Below, one piece after another: positions 1-9,384 of a stretch of 47,967 nt of DNA. The DNA is taken from positions 1-47,967 of the forward strand of contig NZ_CAJTUX010000014.1 in NCBI RefSeq assembly GCF_910579365.1, in the 5' to 3' direction. The notes under the pieces are model-generated. The model was not told the origin of the DNA and ran no database searches. It saw only the letters and a list, made by a program, of their open reading frames with translations. Each line of letters starts with the position of its first letter. Positions within the stretch are counted from its first letter, which is position 1. This stretch comes from an uncultured Oscillibacter sp. GTDB lineage: Bacteria; Bacillota; Clostridia; Oscillospirales; Oscillospiraceae. The translations under genes were made by a program, and so were the position numbers.

Positions 1-2
1 AG

Positions 3-1568
3 CAGGACCCCGCGCTGATTCAATACCGGCACCCCTCGCTGGAGCCGATTCTCACGGTTACCTATGGCTGCATCGTCTATCAGGAGCAGGTCATTAAAAT
101 CTTCCAGGACCTGGCGGGCTATTCTCTGGGGCAGGCGGACATGGTCCGCCGGGCCATGAGCAAGAAGAAGGCCAAGGACATCGAAAAGGAGCGGGAGGCC
201 TTTCTCCACGGCGACCCCGCCCGGAACATCTCCGGCTGCGTGGCGAACGGCATACCGGAAGCCACGGCGGAGGCCATTTACCAAGAGATCTACGACTTTG
301 CCAACTACGCGTTCAACAAGGCCCATGCCGTCAGCTATGCCGTCGTGGCCTATCAGACGGCCTATTTCAAGTGCCATTATCCCAGAGAGTATATGGCGGC
401 GCTGCTGACCAGCGTATTGGACAACTCCGACAAGGTGGCGGGCTATATCAACGAGTGCCGGGACTGCGGCATCGCGCTGCTGCCGCCGGACATCAACCGC
501 TCGCTGGACCGTTTCACCGTGGAGGAGGAGGGCATCCGCTTTGGCCTGGTGGCCATCAAGAATATTGGCCGGGGCTTTATTCAAGCCGTCATGCGGGACC
601 GGGAGGAACGCGGCATTTTTACCTCGCTCCATGATTTCTGCCGCCGGATGGCCGGCAGCGAAATGAACAAGCGGGCGCTGGAGAATCTGATTCGCGCCGG
701 AGCTTTCGACTCCACCGGCGCCCGGAGGTCCCAGCTGATTCGGGTTTATGAGAAGGTGCTGGATGCCGCCGCCCAACGGCAGCGGCAGAATCTGGAGGGG
801 CAGCTGGATTTCTTCGGCTTGTCCGCCTCTGCGGGACGCTCCCGGACGGCGGAGGAGATTTACCTGCCGGATATTCCGGAGTTCACCGCCCAGGAGCGGA
901 TGACTATGGAGAAGGAGACCACCGGCCTTTACCTCTCCGGACATCCCATGGACCAGTACCGCGACATGGTGCGGCGGCTGCGCCTGCCGAAAATCGGCGC
1001 CGTTACGGAGGATTTTACCCAGGAAAATGGGCCTACCCGGTTTGCCGACGGGCAGTATCTGACCCTGGCGGGAGTAGTGACCTCCAGCAAAACCAAGACC
1101 ACCAAGAACAACAGCCTCATGGCCTATGTGGTGGTGGAGGATGAGACCGGGTCTATAGAGATGCTGTGCTTCAGCCGGACACTGGACCTGTGCGGGTCCT
1201 ATCTTCGGGAGAATCAGGCCGTGGTGGTGAAGGGAAAGCTGTCCGTTCGGGACGAGAAGGCCCCCCAGCTCATGTGCGACTCCGCTTACCCTCTGGAAAC
1301 GGCGGAGAGCGGGCTTCCCGACAAGCCTCCCGCCGCCAAAGCGGACAAGCTGGTGAAGGGGGAGACGCTGTATTTGAAATTCCCCTCCCTGGACCACCCG
1401 TCCCTCCGGCACATGAAGCTGGTGTTTTCCATGTTTCCCGGCACAGCTCAGGTGAAAATGGTCATGGCGGACACGCGCAAGGTCTACGGGACCCAGGTGC
1501 TGCTCCACAAGGCGCTTGTAGAGGAAGCGCAGGAGACCCTGGGCGCGGAAAACGTGGTTGTGAAGTAA
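3..1568 (+). CDS. dnaE: DNA polymerase III subunit alpha, C-terminal part (5' truncated by window edge)
   Basis: This is the 3' part of the replicative DNA polymerase III alpha subunit, which synthesises DNA at the fork. The reading frame is open from base 3, so the start lies outside the window. The first visible residues include the family motif TYGCIVYQEQV, followed by the palm/fingers helices and a helix-hairpin-helix region (GIRFGLVAIKNIG). A C-terminal OB-fold begins near YLTLAGVVTSSKTKTTKN. About 521 residues are visible of roughly 1,150 expected. The gene ends in its own strong terminator and faces the chemoreceptor gene on the other strand. The architecture (C-terminal OB fold, no exonuclease motifs in view) fits DnaE rather than PolC. 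Confidence 0.95.
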   Translation, partial: QDPALIQYRHPSLEPILTVTYGCIVYQEQVIKIFQDLAGYSLGQADMVRRAMSKKKAKDIEKEREAFLHGDPARNISGCVANGIPEATAEAIYQEIYDFANYAFNKAHAVSYAVVAYQTAYFKCHYPREYMAALLTSVLDNSDKVAGYINECRDCGIALLPPDINRSLDRFTVEEEGIRFGLVAIKNIGRGFIQAVMRDREERGIFTSLHDFCRRMAGSEMNKRALENLIRAGAFDSTGARRSQLIRVYEKVLDAAAQRQRQNLEGQLDFFGLSASAGRSRTAEEIYLPDIPEFTAQERMTMEKETTGLYLSGHPMDQYRDMVRRLRLPKIGAVTEDFTQENGPTRFADGQYLTLAGVVTSSKTKTTKNNSLMAYVVVEDETGSIEMLCFSRTLDLCGSYLRENQAVVVKGKLSVRDEKAPQLMCDSAYPLETAESGLPDKPPAAKADKLVKGETLYLKFPSLDHPSLRHMKLVFSMFPGTAQVKMVMADTRKVYGTQVLLHKALVEEAQETLGAENVVVK

Positions 1569-1572
1569 AGAG

Positions 1573-1606
1573 CGCGGGTACGGAATAATCCGTACCCGCG
1601 TTTTTT
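1573..1606 (+). terminator. Intrinsic terminator of dnaE
   Basis: A perfect 12-bp stem (1573-1584 with 1589-1600) closes a 4-base ATAA loop and is followed by TTTTTT. It starts five bases after the dnaE stop codon. Confidence 0.93.
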
Positions 1607-1650
1607 GTGCTAAGAAGTCTGCCGGCCGAACCGACGGCGCTCTCCGCGTG

Positions 1651-3615
1651 TCAGTCCTTGGCCAAGGTGAAGCGGTCCACCAGCTGTTTCAGGCTGGCCG
1701 CCTCGGCGGAGAGCTCCTCGCTGGCGGCGGCGCTCTCCTGCGCGGTGGCGCTGTTGGTCTGCACCACGGAGGAAATTTGGTCAATGCCCTCGGTGACTTG
1801 GGCGATGGAAGTGGTCTGGTTTTCCACGGCCGACACCACCACCTCCATTTGGGTGGTCACATGCCCGGCGTAAATGCTGGTCTGCTCCAGGGATTCCGTG
1901 ACTTTTTCCACGGCCAGACTGCCCTCGGTGACGGCGGCGATGGAACCCTCGATCAGTTCCTTGGTGGCCTTGGCGGCCTCGTCGGACCGCGAGGCCAGGT
2001 TCCGCACCTCGTCGGCCACCACGGCGAAGCCTTTGCCGGCGGACCCCGCCCGGGCGGCCTCCACAGCGGCGTTCAGGGCCAGAATGTTGGTCTGGAAAGC
2101 GATGTTTTCAATGGCGGCGATGATCTTGCTGATCTCCTCGGAAGATTTGGAAATTTTCTCCATAGCGGCGTTCAGCTCTTTGACGTGCTCCACGCTGATG
2201 TTCAGCTGTCCGCCGGCCTGATTGACGAACCGGCCCGCCTCTTCAGCGGCGGAAGAGGTCTTTTTGGCGCTGTCGGAGATATCGTTGATGGTGGCCGCCA
2301 GCTGTTCCACAGAGCTGGCCTGCATCATGGAGCCCTGGCTCAGGGTCTGGGCGCCGGTGGAGACCTGGCCGCTGGCGGCGGAGACTTGGGCGGCGGAGGC
2401 ATTGATCTGGCGCATGGTGCCGCTCAGTTCCACTTTCAGCGTCCGCATGGATTGGAGGATGCTCTGGAAGTCGCCTACGTAGGCATCCCGGTGGGAGGAG
2501 CGGATATCCAGATTCTGCTTGGACATTTCGGTGAGCAGATAGCTGATGTCGTTGATAATGGTATTCAGTCCCGTCACCATTTCCGCCGTGGAGCGGGTCA
2601 GCTCCGCCGTTTCATCCTGCCCCCTGGTCTGGGGAACGGGGGAGTCCAGGTCGCCTTCCACCAGAAGCTTCATCCGCTCGGCGCAGGCCCGCATGGGCAC
2701 GCTGATGTTGCTGGAGAGTTTCAGCGCCACCACAATGGAGGCCAGGATGGAAATCACGATGACCAGAATGTTGATGAACATGCCAAAGTATGTATCCGCC
2801 AGATAGTCCTTCTTCATGGCGGTGACAGCCACGCTCCACCCGTCGGTGCCGCCAACCGGGGCATAAGCGGCGAACCGGGGACCGTCGTCGTCGTGGAAGC
2901 TGCCGAAGCCCACATTGCCCTGGCGCATGTCCGCGTGAATCGCGGCCAGCTGCTTCAAAGAGGAATCGCTCTGCGCTTCCTGCTCGATGTTCTGCGTGGT
3001 AATGGTATCCAGAGTGATGTCGGCAATGGTGTCGCCGTTTTTATTAATCATATAGGCGCGGCTGTTTTTGCTGATCTGGATGGAGGACACAATGTCGTTC
3101 AAGAAGGTCTCCGGCGGCACGAAATAGACCACGCCGGAGATGAGACCCCGGCTGGAGTAGAGGGGGGCGGCTACCATGATGGACAGCTCTCCGGTAATCT
3201 TGCTGACCAGAGGCTGAGAGACATAGACATTTCCCTGCATGGCCTGCTGGACATACTCCCGGTCCGAATAGTCCTTTCCATCAAAAATGCTGATGCCGTC
3301 CAAACCGATGATGTTGCCCCGCTGGAACCCGTGAAGGCTGGCGCGCTCGTCAACAATGGCCCGTTTTTCGTCCACGGGCGTGAGATTGCTGGACAGCTGG
3401 GAAATGCGGCCCGTGTCCATGGCCACGTTTTTATAGGCGATCAGTTCCTCTTCAATGCGCTCCGCCGCCAGTACGGCGGTCTCGCTCATCATCTGTTCCA
3501 CCGTGGCGAGGGTGCTCCGGTAGTTCAGGCCGATGCTGGAAACACCCACTGCGATCAGGGCAATCAGGATCGTTGTCATCAAACATACCGTAATTTTCTT
3601 GCGGATACTTTTCAT
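1651..3615 (-). CDS. Methyl-accepting chemotaxis protein (dCache-type sensor)
   Basis: This is a transmembrane chemoreceptor that senses an extracellular ligand and controls the CheA/CheW kinase complex. The protein has 654 residues. A first membrane helix lies at about 7-29 and an extracellular region at about 30-275 resembles a dCache sensor. A second helix lies at about 276-299, followed by a HAMP region and a long coiled-coil signalling domain. The conserved hairpin tip (IAFQTNILALNAAVEAAR) starts near residue 505. I chose the ATG at 3615 because GAGGTG precedes it; an in-frame TTG five codons upstream is less likely. A consensus promoter lies at 3675-3704. The gene appears monocistronic. 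The ligand cannot be read from sequence, and no other chemotaxis gene is in view. Confidence 0.93.
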   Translation of the reverse strand: MKSIRKKITVCLMTTILIALIAVGVSSIGLNYRSTLATVEQMMSETAVLAAERIEEELIAYKNVAMDTGRISQLSSNLTPVDEKRAIVDERASLHGFQRGNIIGLDGISIFDGKDYSDREYVQQAMQGNVYVSQPLVSKITGELSIMVAAPLYSSRGLISGVVYFVPPETFLNDIVSSIQISKNSRAYMINKNGDTIADITLDTITTQNIEQEAQSDSSLKQLAAIHADMRQGNVGFGSFHDDDGPRFAAYAPVGGTDGWSVAVTAMKKDYLADTYFGMFINILVIVISILASIVVALKLSSNISVPMRACAERMKLLVEGDLDSPVPQTRGQDETAELTRSTAEMVTGLNTIINDISYLLTEMSKQNLDIRSSHRDAYVGDFQSILQSMRTLKVELSGTMRQINASAAQVSAASGQVSTGAQTLSQGSMMQASSVEQLAATINDISDSAKKTSSAAEEAGRFVNQAGGQLNISVEHVKELNAAMEKISKSSEEISKIIAAIENIAFQTNILALNAAVEAARAGSAGKGFAVVADEVRNLASRSDEAAKATKELIEGSIAAVTEGSLAVEKVTESLEQTSIYAGHVTTQMEVVVSAVENQTTSIAQVTEGIDQISSVVQTNSATAQESAAASEELSAEAASLKQLVDRFTLAKD

Positions 3616-3674
3616 CTCTCTGCACCTCAATTTTACATACTGAACCGGCCTCTCTTAGCTCAATGGCCCCTTCT

Positions 3675-3704
3675 ATTATATGGGCAGGGGAGCTGGATTG
3701 TCAA
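3675..3704 (-). promoter_or_regulatory. Sigma-A promoter of the chemoreceptor gene
   Basis: On the minus strand, TTGACA (3704-3699) and TATAAT (3680-3675) are separated by 18 bases. Both hexamers are perfect consensus. The start codon is 60 bases downstream. Confidence 0.8.
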
Positions 3705-3744
3705 TCATTTCTCTCTCTTTCTTTGGCGTATTTTCCAGTCCTGC

Positions 3745-3792
3745 AAAACACCCCATTTGCCGGCAGCATTCCATACTGGCCGGCAAACGGGG
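3745..3792 (-). terminator. Terminator downstream of ridA
   Basis: On the minus strand a 14-bp stem (3792-3779 with 3764-3751, one G-T pair) is followed by TGTTTTG. It lies 37 bases past the ridA stop and upstream of the chemoreceptor promoter, so it separates the two units. The T-tract is short. Confidence 0.7.
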
Positions 3793-3828
3793 TGAATTGA
3801 AAGAAGCGGGGCCGCCGGATGCGGGATT

Positions 3829-4197
3829 TTACTTCGCGGCGATGGCCTCAATCTCGCAGAGGACGCCCTTGGGCAGGTCCTTCACCGCCACGCAGGAGCG
3901 GGCGGGCTTGGAGGTGAAATATTTGGCGTAGACCTCGTTGAATGCGGCGAAGTCCCCCATATCGGCCAGGAAGCAGGTGGTCTTGAAGACCTTGTCAAAG
4001 CCGGCGCCGGCGCTCTCCAGAATGGCGCCCACGTTTTTGCAGCTCTGCTCCGCCTGGGCGGCGATGCCGGCGGGAACCTCGCCGGTGGCGGGGTCCACGG
4101 GAATCTGACCGGAGGTGTAAATGAAGCCGTTGACCTCATAACCCTGAGAGTAGGGGCCGATGGCGCCGGGGGCGTTCTTGGTTTCCAAAACGTTCAT
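3829..4197 (-). CDS. ridA: RidA family enamine/imine deaminase
   Basis: RidA-family proteins hydrolyse reactive enamine/imine intermediates such as 2-aminoacrylate released by PLP enzymes, protecting metabolism in the cytosol. The 122-residue product matches the usual family length. It shows the characteristic GPYSQGYEVNGFIYTSGQ start, a central KTTCFLADMGDF segment, and the C-terminal signature PARSCVAVKDLPKG with the conserved Arg that binds the substrate carboxylate. An AAGGAG site precedes the ATG. The gene follows the lipoprotein gene on the same strand after a 99-base gap and ends in a terminator, so it is probably its own unit. Confidence 0.95.
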   Translation of the reverse strand: MNVLETKNAPGAIGPYSQGYEVNGFIYTSGQIPVDPATGEVPAGIAAQAEQSCKNVGAILESAGAGFDKVFKTTCFLADMGDFAAFNEVYAKYFTSKPARSCVAVKDLPKGVLCEIEAIAAK

Positions 4198-4296
4198 AGT
4201 GGGTAGTCTCCTTTTATATTTGATGGTTCTACTTTAATACAAAAGAAGAAGAAAAGCAAGGGGCGGCCAGGGAATATTTTGGATAGGTTCAACCTT

Positions 4297-5658
4297 TTAA
4301 TTTGTGGGGACGTCCACGATTCCCGGCTGAGAGGCGGAACGAAGCGCGCCGGTATGTTGCTGAATGTAGGACTGCTCCTCTTCGGAGAATGCCTCCATGG
4401 CGGCGGAGAACGCGGCGGGGTCCGCCGCAGCCTGGGTTTGCAGGATGCCGTCCAGCGGCGTGCGGAAGTCCGCGAGGGAGTCCTTCGTCGCCAGGAGGCA
4501 GGAGAGAATCATGGAATCCCGCCACTGCTGGTCCTCGCCCACGGCGGCGTCCGCGAGGGCTTCCATCAGGGGATTGAACCAGTCGGAGCCATATTGGGCG
4601 CGGCCCAGAACGCCCCAGTTGTCCGCCGTAGCTTCCCCTGCGCAGGCCAGCAGGTCCCTGCCGTCCACTTCCTCCGGCCGGAAGTACAGGTCCAGCGTCA
4701 TCTGCTGAAGCCGCTCGTTCCGTTCCATGTAGCCCTGGTCCACCTCCCGGACCTCCTCAAAGCTGCCCTCGGCGGTCTCGTGTCCGAAATAGTCCTTCAC
4801 AAAGGCGTCCGCCGCCCCGATGGGGGTCAGCAGCTCGGGATGTTCCCCGGCGTCGCACCGCTCTTGCAGTTCCGCGTAGTGCTCGGCGGCGGGCTTTCCG
4901 CTGTCGGGGAAGTAGAGGTATTGACTGCCCCAGGTGTCCAGCCACCGGTCCACGGCCCAGATGCCGCCCTCCCCCTGCCGGGCGGGCTGGCGGAGAAGCA
5001 GCTGATCGTAAATACGGGTATCACCGTCCCGGATGGAATAGCGGTAGTACCGCACACAGACGAGACCTTCCGTATCCGCCGTGATTTGACTGGTGACATC
5101 CTGGACGCTGAAGGACTGGAGGTTGTTCCGGGTGAGGAAATCCTCCCGTACCAGAGGGCCGGTTTCGTTCAGCTTTTCCCAGAGTTTCCAGTCCTCGCTC
5201 TCCATGTCGATTTCTCCGCCGGAGCGGTAAAACTGCACATCGGTGGGATGGGTGTAAGCGTAATATCGCTCGCCGTCGGTGGCGAAGATCTCCATGCCGG
5301 AGCCGTCGGAGCTGATGTGCTGCTCGAAGGTCGCCTGGTCCATCACCAGAAAGCCGAAGAGGAAGCCGCCCCCGCCGCCGAAGTCCTGCCGCGCCGCCTC
5401 ATAGGAGGCTTTTTCATAGACGGAGATCAGGGGCTTCCAGCTCTCCTCCGCATCGGGGAAGTCCGTATCCACATGGAGAACATCCAGGTATTCGTTGGGC
5501 AGAGCTGCTTGCAGGCCGCCGCAGTCATAGATGGTTACATCCTCGTCTCCCTCCTCCTGGGGCGGCTGGTCCGGACCGGCGTCCTGGACGTCGCTGCCGC
5601 AGGCGGATAAGGCAAGGAGACAGGCCAGCACCAGAGCGAAGGTATAGAATCGGCGCAT
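4297..5658 (-). CDS. Lipoprotein of unknown function
   Basis: I do not recognise a functional family. The 453-residue product begins with a clear lipoprotein signal peptide: a basic start, a hydrophobic core and the lipobox LSAC, so the mature protein would start at Cys20 and be anchored to the outer face of the membrane. An acidic linker follows. The middle contains GMEIFATDGERYYAYTH and DVQFYRSGG, loosely like a stretch in the extracellular half of the M56 protein at 14637-17603. The C-terminal part is helical and acidic. AAGGAAGGAG precedes the ATG. An extended -10 (TGTTATACT) lies at 5706-5698 on the minus strand. It could be a sensor or ligand-binding lipoprotein. Confidence 0.8.
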   Translation of the reverse strand: MRRFYTFALVLACLLALSACGSDVQDAGPDQPPQEEGDEDVTIYDCGGLQAALPNEYLDVLHVDTDFPDAEESWKPLISVYEKASYEAARQDFGGGGGFLFGFLVMDQATFEQHISSDGSGMEIFATDGERYYAYTHPTDVQFYRSGGEIDMESEDWKLWEKLNETGPLVREDFLTRNNLQSFSVQDVTSQITADTEGLVCVRYYRYSIRDGDTRIYDQLLLRQPARQGEGGIWAVDRWLDTWGSQYLYFPDSGKPAAEHYAELQERCDAGEHPELLTPIGAADAFVKDYFGHETAEGSFEEVREVDQGYMERNERLQQMTLDLYFRPEEVDGRDLLACAGEATADNWGVLGRAQYGSDWFNPLMEALADAAVGEDQQWRDSMILSCLLATKDSLADFRTPLDGILQTQAAADPAAFSAAMEAFSEEEQSYIQQHTGALRSASQPGIVDVPTN

Positions 5659-5697
5659 AAATAGAGCTCCTTCCTTTATATCAAATGCTTATGGTTC

Positions 5698-5706
5698 AGT
5701 ATAACA
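5698..5706 (-). promoter_or_regulatory. Possible extended -10 promoter for the lipoprotein gene
   Basis: TGTTATACT on the minus strand has the TGn extension. No good -35 hexamer is seen at 16-18 bases. A 6-bp dyad (CTTCCC-ATA-GGGAAG, 5708-5722) lies just upstream and may bind a regulator. Confidence 0.4.
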
Positions 5707-5784
5707 GCTTCCCATAGGGAAGAAACTACAAAATCAGAACAAAAAGTAACAAATCGGGAACGAAAAAATGGCGGGTTTCCGCTG

Positions 5785-5813
5785 TTGTGAATCAGCGGCG
5801 AACGTGGTATAAT
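5785..5813 (+). promoter_or_regulatory. Sigma-A promoter of the polA operon
   Basis: TTGTGA (5785-5790) and TATAAT (5808-5813) are 17 bases apart, and a TG dinucleotide one base before the -10 makes it an extended -10 promoter. The polA ATG is 45 bases downstream of the -10. Confidence 0.82.
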
Positions 5814-5857
5814 CAAAAAGCGATTGCAATTTTGCCTGGAACTGGAGGACTTTCCAA

Positions 5858-8527
5858 ATGAAGCTCATGGTCATCGACGGAAACAGCATCATCAACCGGG
5901 CCTACTATGGCATCCGCCCCTTGACAACCCGGGACGGGCTCTATACCCACGCCGTTTTTGGTTTTTTGACAACGCTGCTCCGCCTGGAGGGAGAGGAGGC
6001 ACCGGACGCCCTCTGCGTGACGTTCGACCTCCACGCTCCCACCTTCCGCCACAAGGCGTCGGCGGCCTATAAGGCCACCCGGAAGCCCATGCCGGAGGAG
6101 CTGCGGATGCAGGTCCCGGTTTTGAAGGAAGTGCTGGACGCGCTGAACATCCCCCGCTATGAGCTGGAGGGCTGGGAGGCCGACGACCTGTTGGGCACCA
6201 TCTCCCGAAAGTGCGGCGCGGCGGGCTGGGAGTGCGTTGTCGTCACAGGCGACAAGGACAGCCTCCAGCTCATCAACGAGACAACCCGGGTGAAGCTGGT
6301 TTCCACCCGTATGGGCCAGACCACCACCAAGGATATGACGGAGGCGGCCTTCCGGGAAGCGTACGGGTTTGCCCCTATTCACATGATCGACCTCAAGGCT
6401 CTGATGGGGGACAGCTCCGACAACATTCCGGGCGTGAAAGGCGTGGGGGAGAAAACCGCCATGGGCTTGGTTCAAATGTACGGTTCCATAGATCATCTCT
6501 ATGACCACATGCCGGAAATCGTGACCGCGCCGGAGACCCCGGCCAAGCCGGGAATCGTCAAAAAGCTGGCGGAGGGGGAGGCGGCCGCCAGGGAGTCCTA
6601 TTGGCTGGCCACCATTGTAACCGACGCGCCTTTGAACTTCCGCCCGGAGGAGAACCTGCGCCGGTCCCCTGGGCCGGAAGCGTATCCGCTGTTTCTGAAA
6701 TTGGAGTTTACCAAGCTTATCGAAAAGTTTGGCCTGAGTCCGAACGGCGCGCCCGCTCCCGAAGTCCGGAGGGAAGCGGCGGTTTCCGTGGAACAGGTGA
6801 CGGACCCTGTCCGGGGGGCGGAGCTGCTGGCTCTTTGGAAAGTGGCGGATCACGTGTCCCTGCTGGCCCTGCCGGACTGCTCCGCCGTCGGGGTTTTCTG
6901 CGAGGCCGGCGAGGGCGGCGCCATCATGGCGGAGCTGTTTTTCGAGCGGTATCAGGGGGACTGGAACGGCCTGCTGGCCGGACTCTTCTCGGAGGAGGTC
7001 AAGAAGGTTTCCCACGGCGTCAAGGACCTGACGCGGACGCTGCTGGAAAACGGCCTCCCGGCGGAGGGTTTCGTGTTCGACACCGCGCTTGCCGCCTATC
7101 TGCTGGACGCCACGGCGGGGAGTTATGACCTCCAGCGTCTCTTTGTCTCTTACTTCAACGAGGAGCTGCCCAAGCCCCTTTATCTGGAGCCGGACGCTTT
7201 CTCCCTTCTGGGAGACGGAGCGTCCGCCGCCGCGTCCCTGGACAGCTATGTCACGGCGGTGGACGCTTTGTACGCCGTCCTGGTCCCCCGGCTTCGGGAG
7301 CGGGAGCAGTGGGGTCTGTTCAAGACTGCGGAGCTGCCCCTGTGCCGGGTGCTGGCGGAGATGGAGCGGACAGGCTGCGGAATGGACGCCAGAGCTCTGG
7401 TCGACTTTGGCGAGAGCCTGTCCGCCAAAATCGCCGGGCAGGAGGCCGCGATTTACGAGATGGCGGAAGGAGCGTTCAACATCCAGTCCCCCAAACAGCT
7501 TGGCGAGGTTCTCTTCGAGCGCCTGGGGCTCCCCCATGGGAAGAAGACGAAAACCGGCTGGTCCACCAACGCCGACGTGCTGGAAAAGCTCCGCTGGCAG
7601 CACCCCATTGTGGACGCCGTGCTGGAGTACCGGCAGTTTACCAAGCTGAAATCCACCTACGCCGACGGGCTTTTGAAGGCCATCAACCCCGACGGGCGGG
7701 TGCGGACGAACTTCCAGATGACCGTCACCGCCACTGGCCGCCTCAGCTCCACGGAGCCGAATTTACAGAATATTCCCACGAGGACGGACCTGGGCAGCGA
7801 GTTCCGCCGGATGTTCACGGCGGCGGAGGGCTGCGTCCTGGTGGACGCGGACTACTCTCAGATTGAGCTTCGCATTCTGGCCCATATCGCCGGGGACGAG
7901 GCCATGCGGGCGGCGTTCCTGGCCGGGGGCGATTTTCACGCGGAGACGGCGGCCAAGGTCTTCCATGTGGACCGGGAGCATGTCACCCACGAGATGCGCC
8001 GCCGGGCCAAGGCGGTGAACTTCGGCATTGTCTACGGCATCTCCGCCTTTTCCCTGAGCCAGGACCTGGGGGTCACCGTTGCCGAGGCCAAGGCGTATAT
8101 GGAGGCGTACTTCGCCACCTTCCCCGGCGTGCGGCAGTATATGGACGAGGTGGTCCGCCGGGCCCGGGAGACGGGATTTGTGGAAACGCTATTCCACCGC
8201 CGCCGGGACCTGCCGGAGCTGGCCAGCTCCAAGAAGAACATGCAGTCCTTCGGCGAGCGCGTGGCGCTGAACATGCCCATCCAGGGCACGGCGGCGGATG
8301 TGATGAAGCTGGCCATGGCGGCGGTTTGGAAGCGCCTCCGGGCGGAGCAGCCAGAGGCCCGGCTGGTTCTCCAGGTCCATGACGAGCTGATTGTGGAGTG
8401 CCCCGAGCCGAAGGCGGAGGCTGTGGCCCGTCTGTTGGAGGAGGAGATGGAGAACGTGGTCCGACTCAGCGTTCCCCTGACGGCGGAGGCCCACTGGGGA
8501 CGAAACTGGCTGGAGGCCAAGGGATGA
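5858..8527 (+). CDS. polA: DNA polymerase I
   Basis: DNA polymerase I fills gaps and removes RNA primers during replication and repair. The 889-residue product has an N-terminal 5' nuclease domain (about 1-300, with the MVIDGNSIINRAYYG start and GDSSDNIPGVKGVG). A middle domain lacks the DxE metal-binding motif of a working 3'-5' proofreading exonuclease. The C-terminal polymerase domain carries motif A DYSQIELRILAHIAGD near 664, motif B RRRAKAVNFGIVYGIS near 713 and motif C VHDELIVE near 840. The ATG has GGAGG 10 bases upstream and a clear promoter. It is the first gene of a tight operon; its stop overlaps the next start by 4 bases. Loss of proofreading is usual in Gram-positive PolA. Confidence 0.97.
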   Translation: MKLMVIDGNSIINRAYYGIRPLTTRDGLYTHAVFGFLTTLLRLEGEEAPDALCVTFDLHAPTFRHKASAAYKATRKPMPEELRMQVPVLKEVLDALNIPRYELEGWEADDLLGTISRKCGAAGWECVVVTGDKDSLQLINETTRVKLVSTRMGQTTTKDMTEAAFREAYGFAPIHMIDLKALMGDSSDNIPGVKGVGEKTAMGLVQMYGSIDHLYDHMPEIVTAPETPAKPGIVKKLAEGEAAARESYWLATIVTDAPLNFRPEENLRRSPGPEAYPLFLKLEFTKLIEKFGLSPNGAPAPEVRREAAVSVEQVTDPVRGAELLALWKVADHVSLLALPDCSAVGVFCEAGEGGAIMAELFFERYQGDWNGLLAGLFSEEVKKVSHGVKDLTRTLLENGLPAEGFVFDTALAAYLLDATAGSYDLQRLFVSYFNEELPKPLYLEPDAFSLLGDGASAAASLDSYVTAVDALYAVLVPRLREREQWGLFKTAELPLCRVLAEMERTGCGMDARALVDFGESLSAKIAGQEAAIYEMAEGAFNIQSPKQLGEVLFERLGLPHGKKTKTGWSTNADVLEKLRWQHPIVDAVLEYRQFTKLKSTYADGLLKAINPDGRVRTNFQMTVTATGRLSSTEPNLQNIPTRTDLGSEFRRMFTAAEGCVLVDADYSQIELRILAHIAGDEAMRAAFLAGGDFHAETAAKVFHVDREHVTHEMRRRAKAVNFGIVYGISAFSLSQDLGVTVAEAKAYMEAYFATFPGVRQYMDEVVRRARETGFVETLFHRRRDLPELASSKKNMQSFGERVALNMPIQGTAADVMKLAMAAVWKRLRAEQPEARLVLQVHDELIVECPEPKAEAVARLLEEEMENVVRLSVPLTAEAHWGRNWLEAKG

Positions 8528-9372
8528 AGCGCTTCATCGTCCTTCTGGGCGCGGCGGGGGTCTCCCTCTCCGCTATATTTGTCCGCTGGTCCACGGCTCC
8601 GTCGCTGGTCCTGGCCGTTTACCGTATGGTTTTTTCGGCGCTGCTGCTGCTTCCGGCGGCTGTGGCCCGGCGGGAGGAGTTTCGGGTTCTCCGGCGGCGG
8701 GAGCTGGGGCTGAGCCTCCTCAGCGGGGCCTTTCTGGGAGTTCATTTTGCCTGTTACTTCGAGTCCCTCCGCTGGACTTCCATCGCCGCGGCAGTGGTGC
8801 TGGTGGACACGGAGGTGCTGTTTGTGGCCCTGGCCTCGGTATTGGTTCTGCGGAAAAGGCTGGGGGGCCGGGCCTGGCTGGCGGTGCTGCTGGCCTTTGG
8901 AGGTAGCGTGACAGTGGCTCTGGCGGATGTGTCCGCCGGGTCTGACGCCCTCCGGGGGAACCTGTTCGCCCTGGCGGGGTCCGTGTGCATGGCGGTCTAT
9001 ACCATGCTGGGGGCGGTGTGCCGCCGGACGCTGTCCACCACGGCGTACACCTCTCTGGTGTATCTCTCGGCGGCGGGGACGGTGCTGGCCGCCGCTCTGG
9101 CGGGCGGAGAGACCCTTGTGGGCTGGGGGGCCGTGAATCTGCTGGCGGGCCTGGGCATGGCGGTGTTCTGCACGCTGCTGGGGCACAGCGTGTTCAGCTG
9201 GGGCCTCAAATTTCTGCCCCCGGCTTTCATCTCTACGGCAAACCTTCTGGAGCCGGTGCTTGCGTCGGTGTGGGGGCTGCTCCTCTTTGACGAGCGCCCG
9301 GGGCCGCTGGTGATCCTGGGCGGCGGAATCATTTTGCTGGGTATCGCCCTGTATGGCCGGGAGAAAGCATAG
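8524..9372 (+). CDS. EamA/DMT-family transporter
   Basis: This is an inner-membrane transporter of the drug/metabolite superfamily. The 282-residue product shows about ten hydrophobic segments arranged as two EamA repeats, the usual size for the family. The first begins MKRFIVLLGAAGVSLSAIF and the second near LRGNLFALAGSVCMAVYTML, with the typical ending FDERPGPLVILGGGIILLG. I place the start at the ATG that overlaps the polA stop (ATGA), although the frame stays open further upstream inside polA. Substrate unknown; family members export amino acids, nucleosides or other metabolites. Confidence 0.9.
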   Translation: MKRFIVLLGAAGVSLSAIFVRWSTAPSLVLAVYRMVFSALLLLPAAVARREEFRVLRRRELGLSLLSGAFLGVHFACYFESLRWTSIAAAVVLVDTEVLFVALASVLVLRKRLGGRAWLAVLLAFGGSVTVALADVSAGSDALRGNLFALAGSVCMAVYTMLGAVCRRTLSTTAYTSLVYLSAAGTVLAAALAGGETLVGWGAVNLLAGLGMAVFCTLLGHSVFSWGLKFLPPAFISTANLLEPVLASVWGLLLFDERPGPLVILGGGIILLGIALYGREKA

Positions 9373-9384
9373 GAGGGAGGAACC

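Noticed and set aside
1648..3795. Long plus-strand open frame opposite the chemoreceptor
   Set aside because: It is the antisense shadow of a clearly recognised MCP gene; its His/Gly-rich translation has no domain and no ribosome site.
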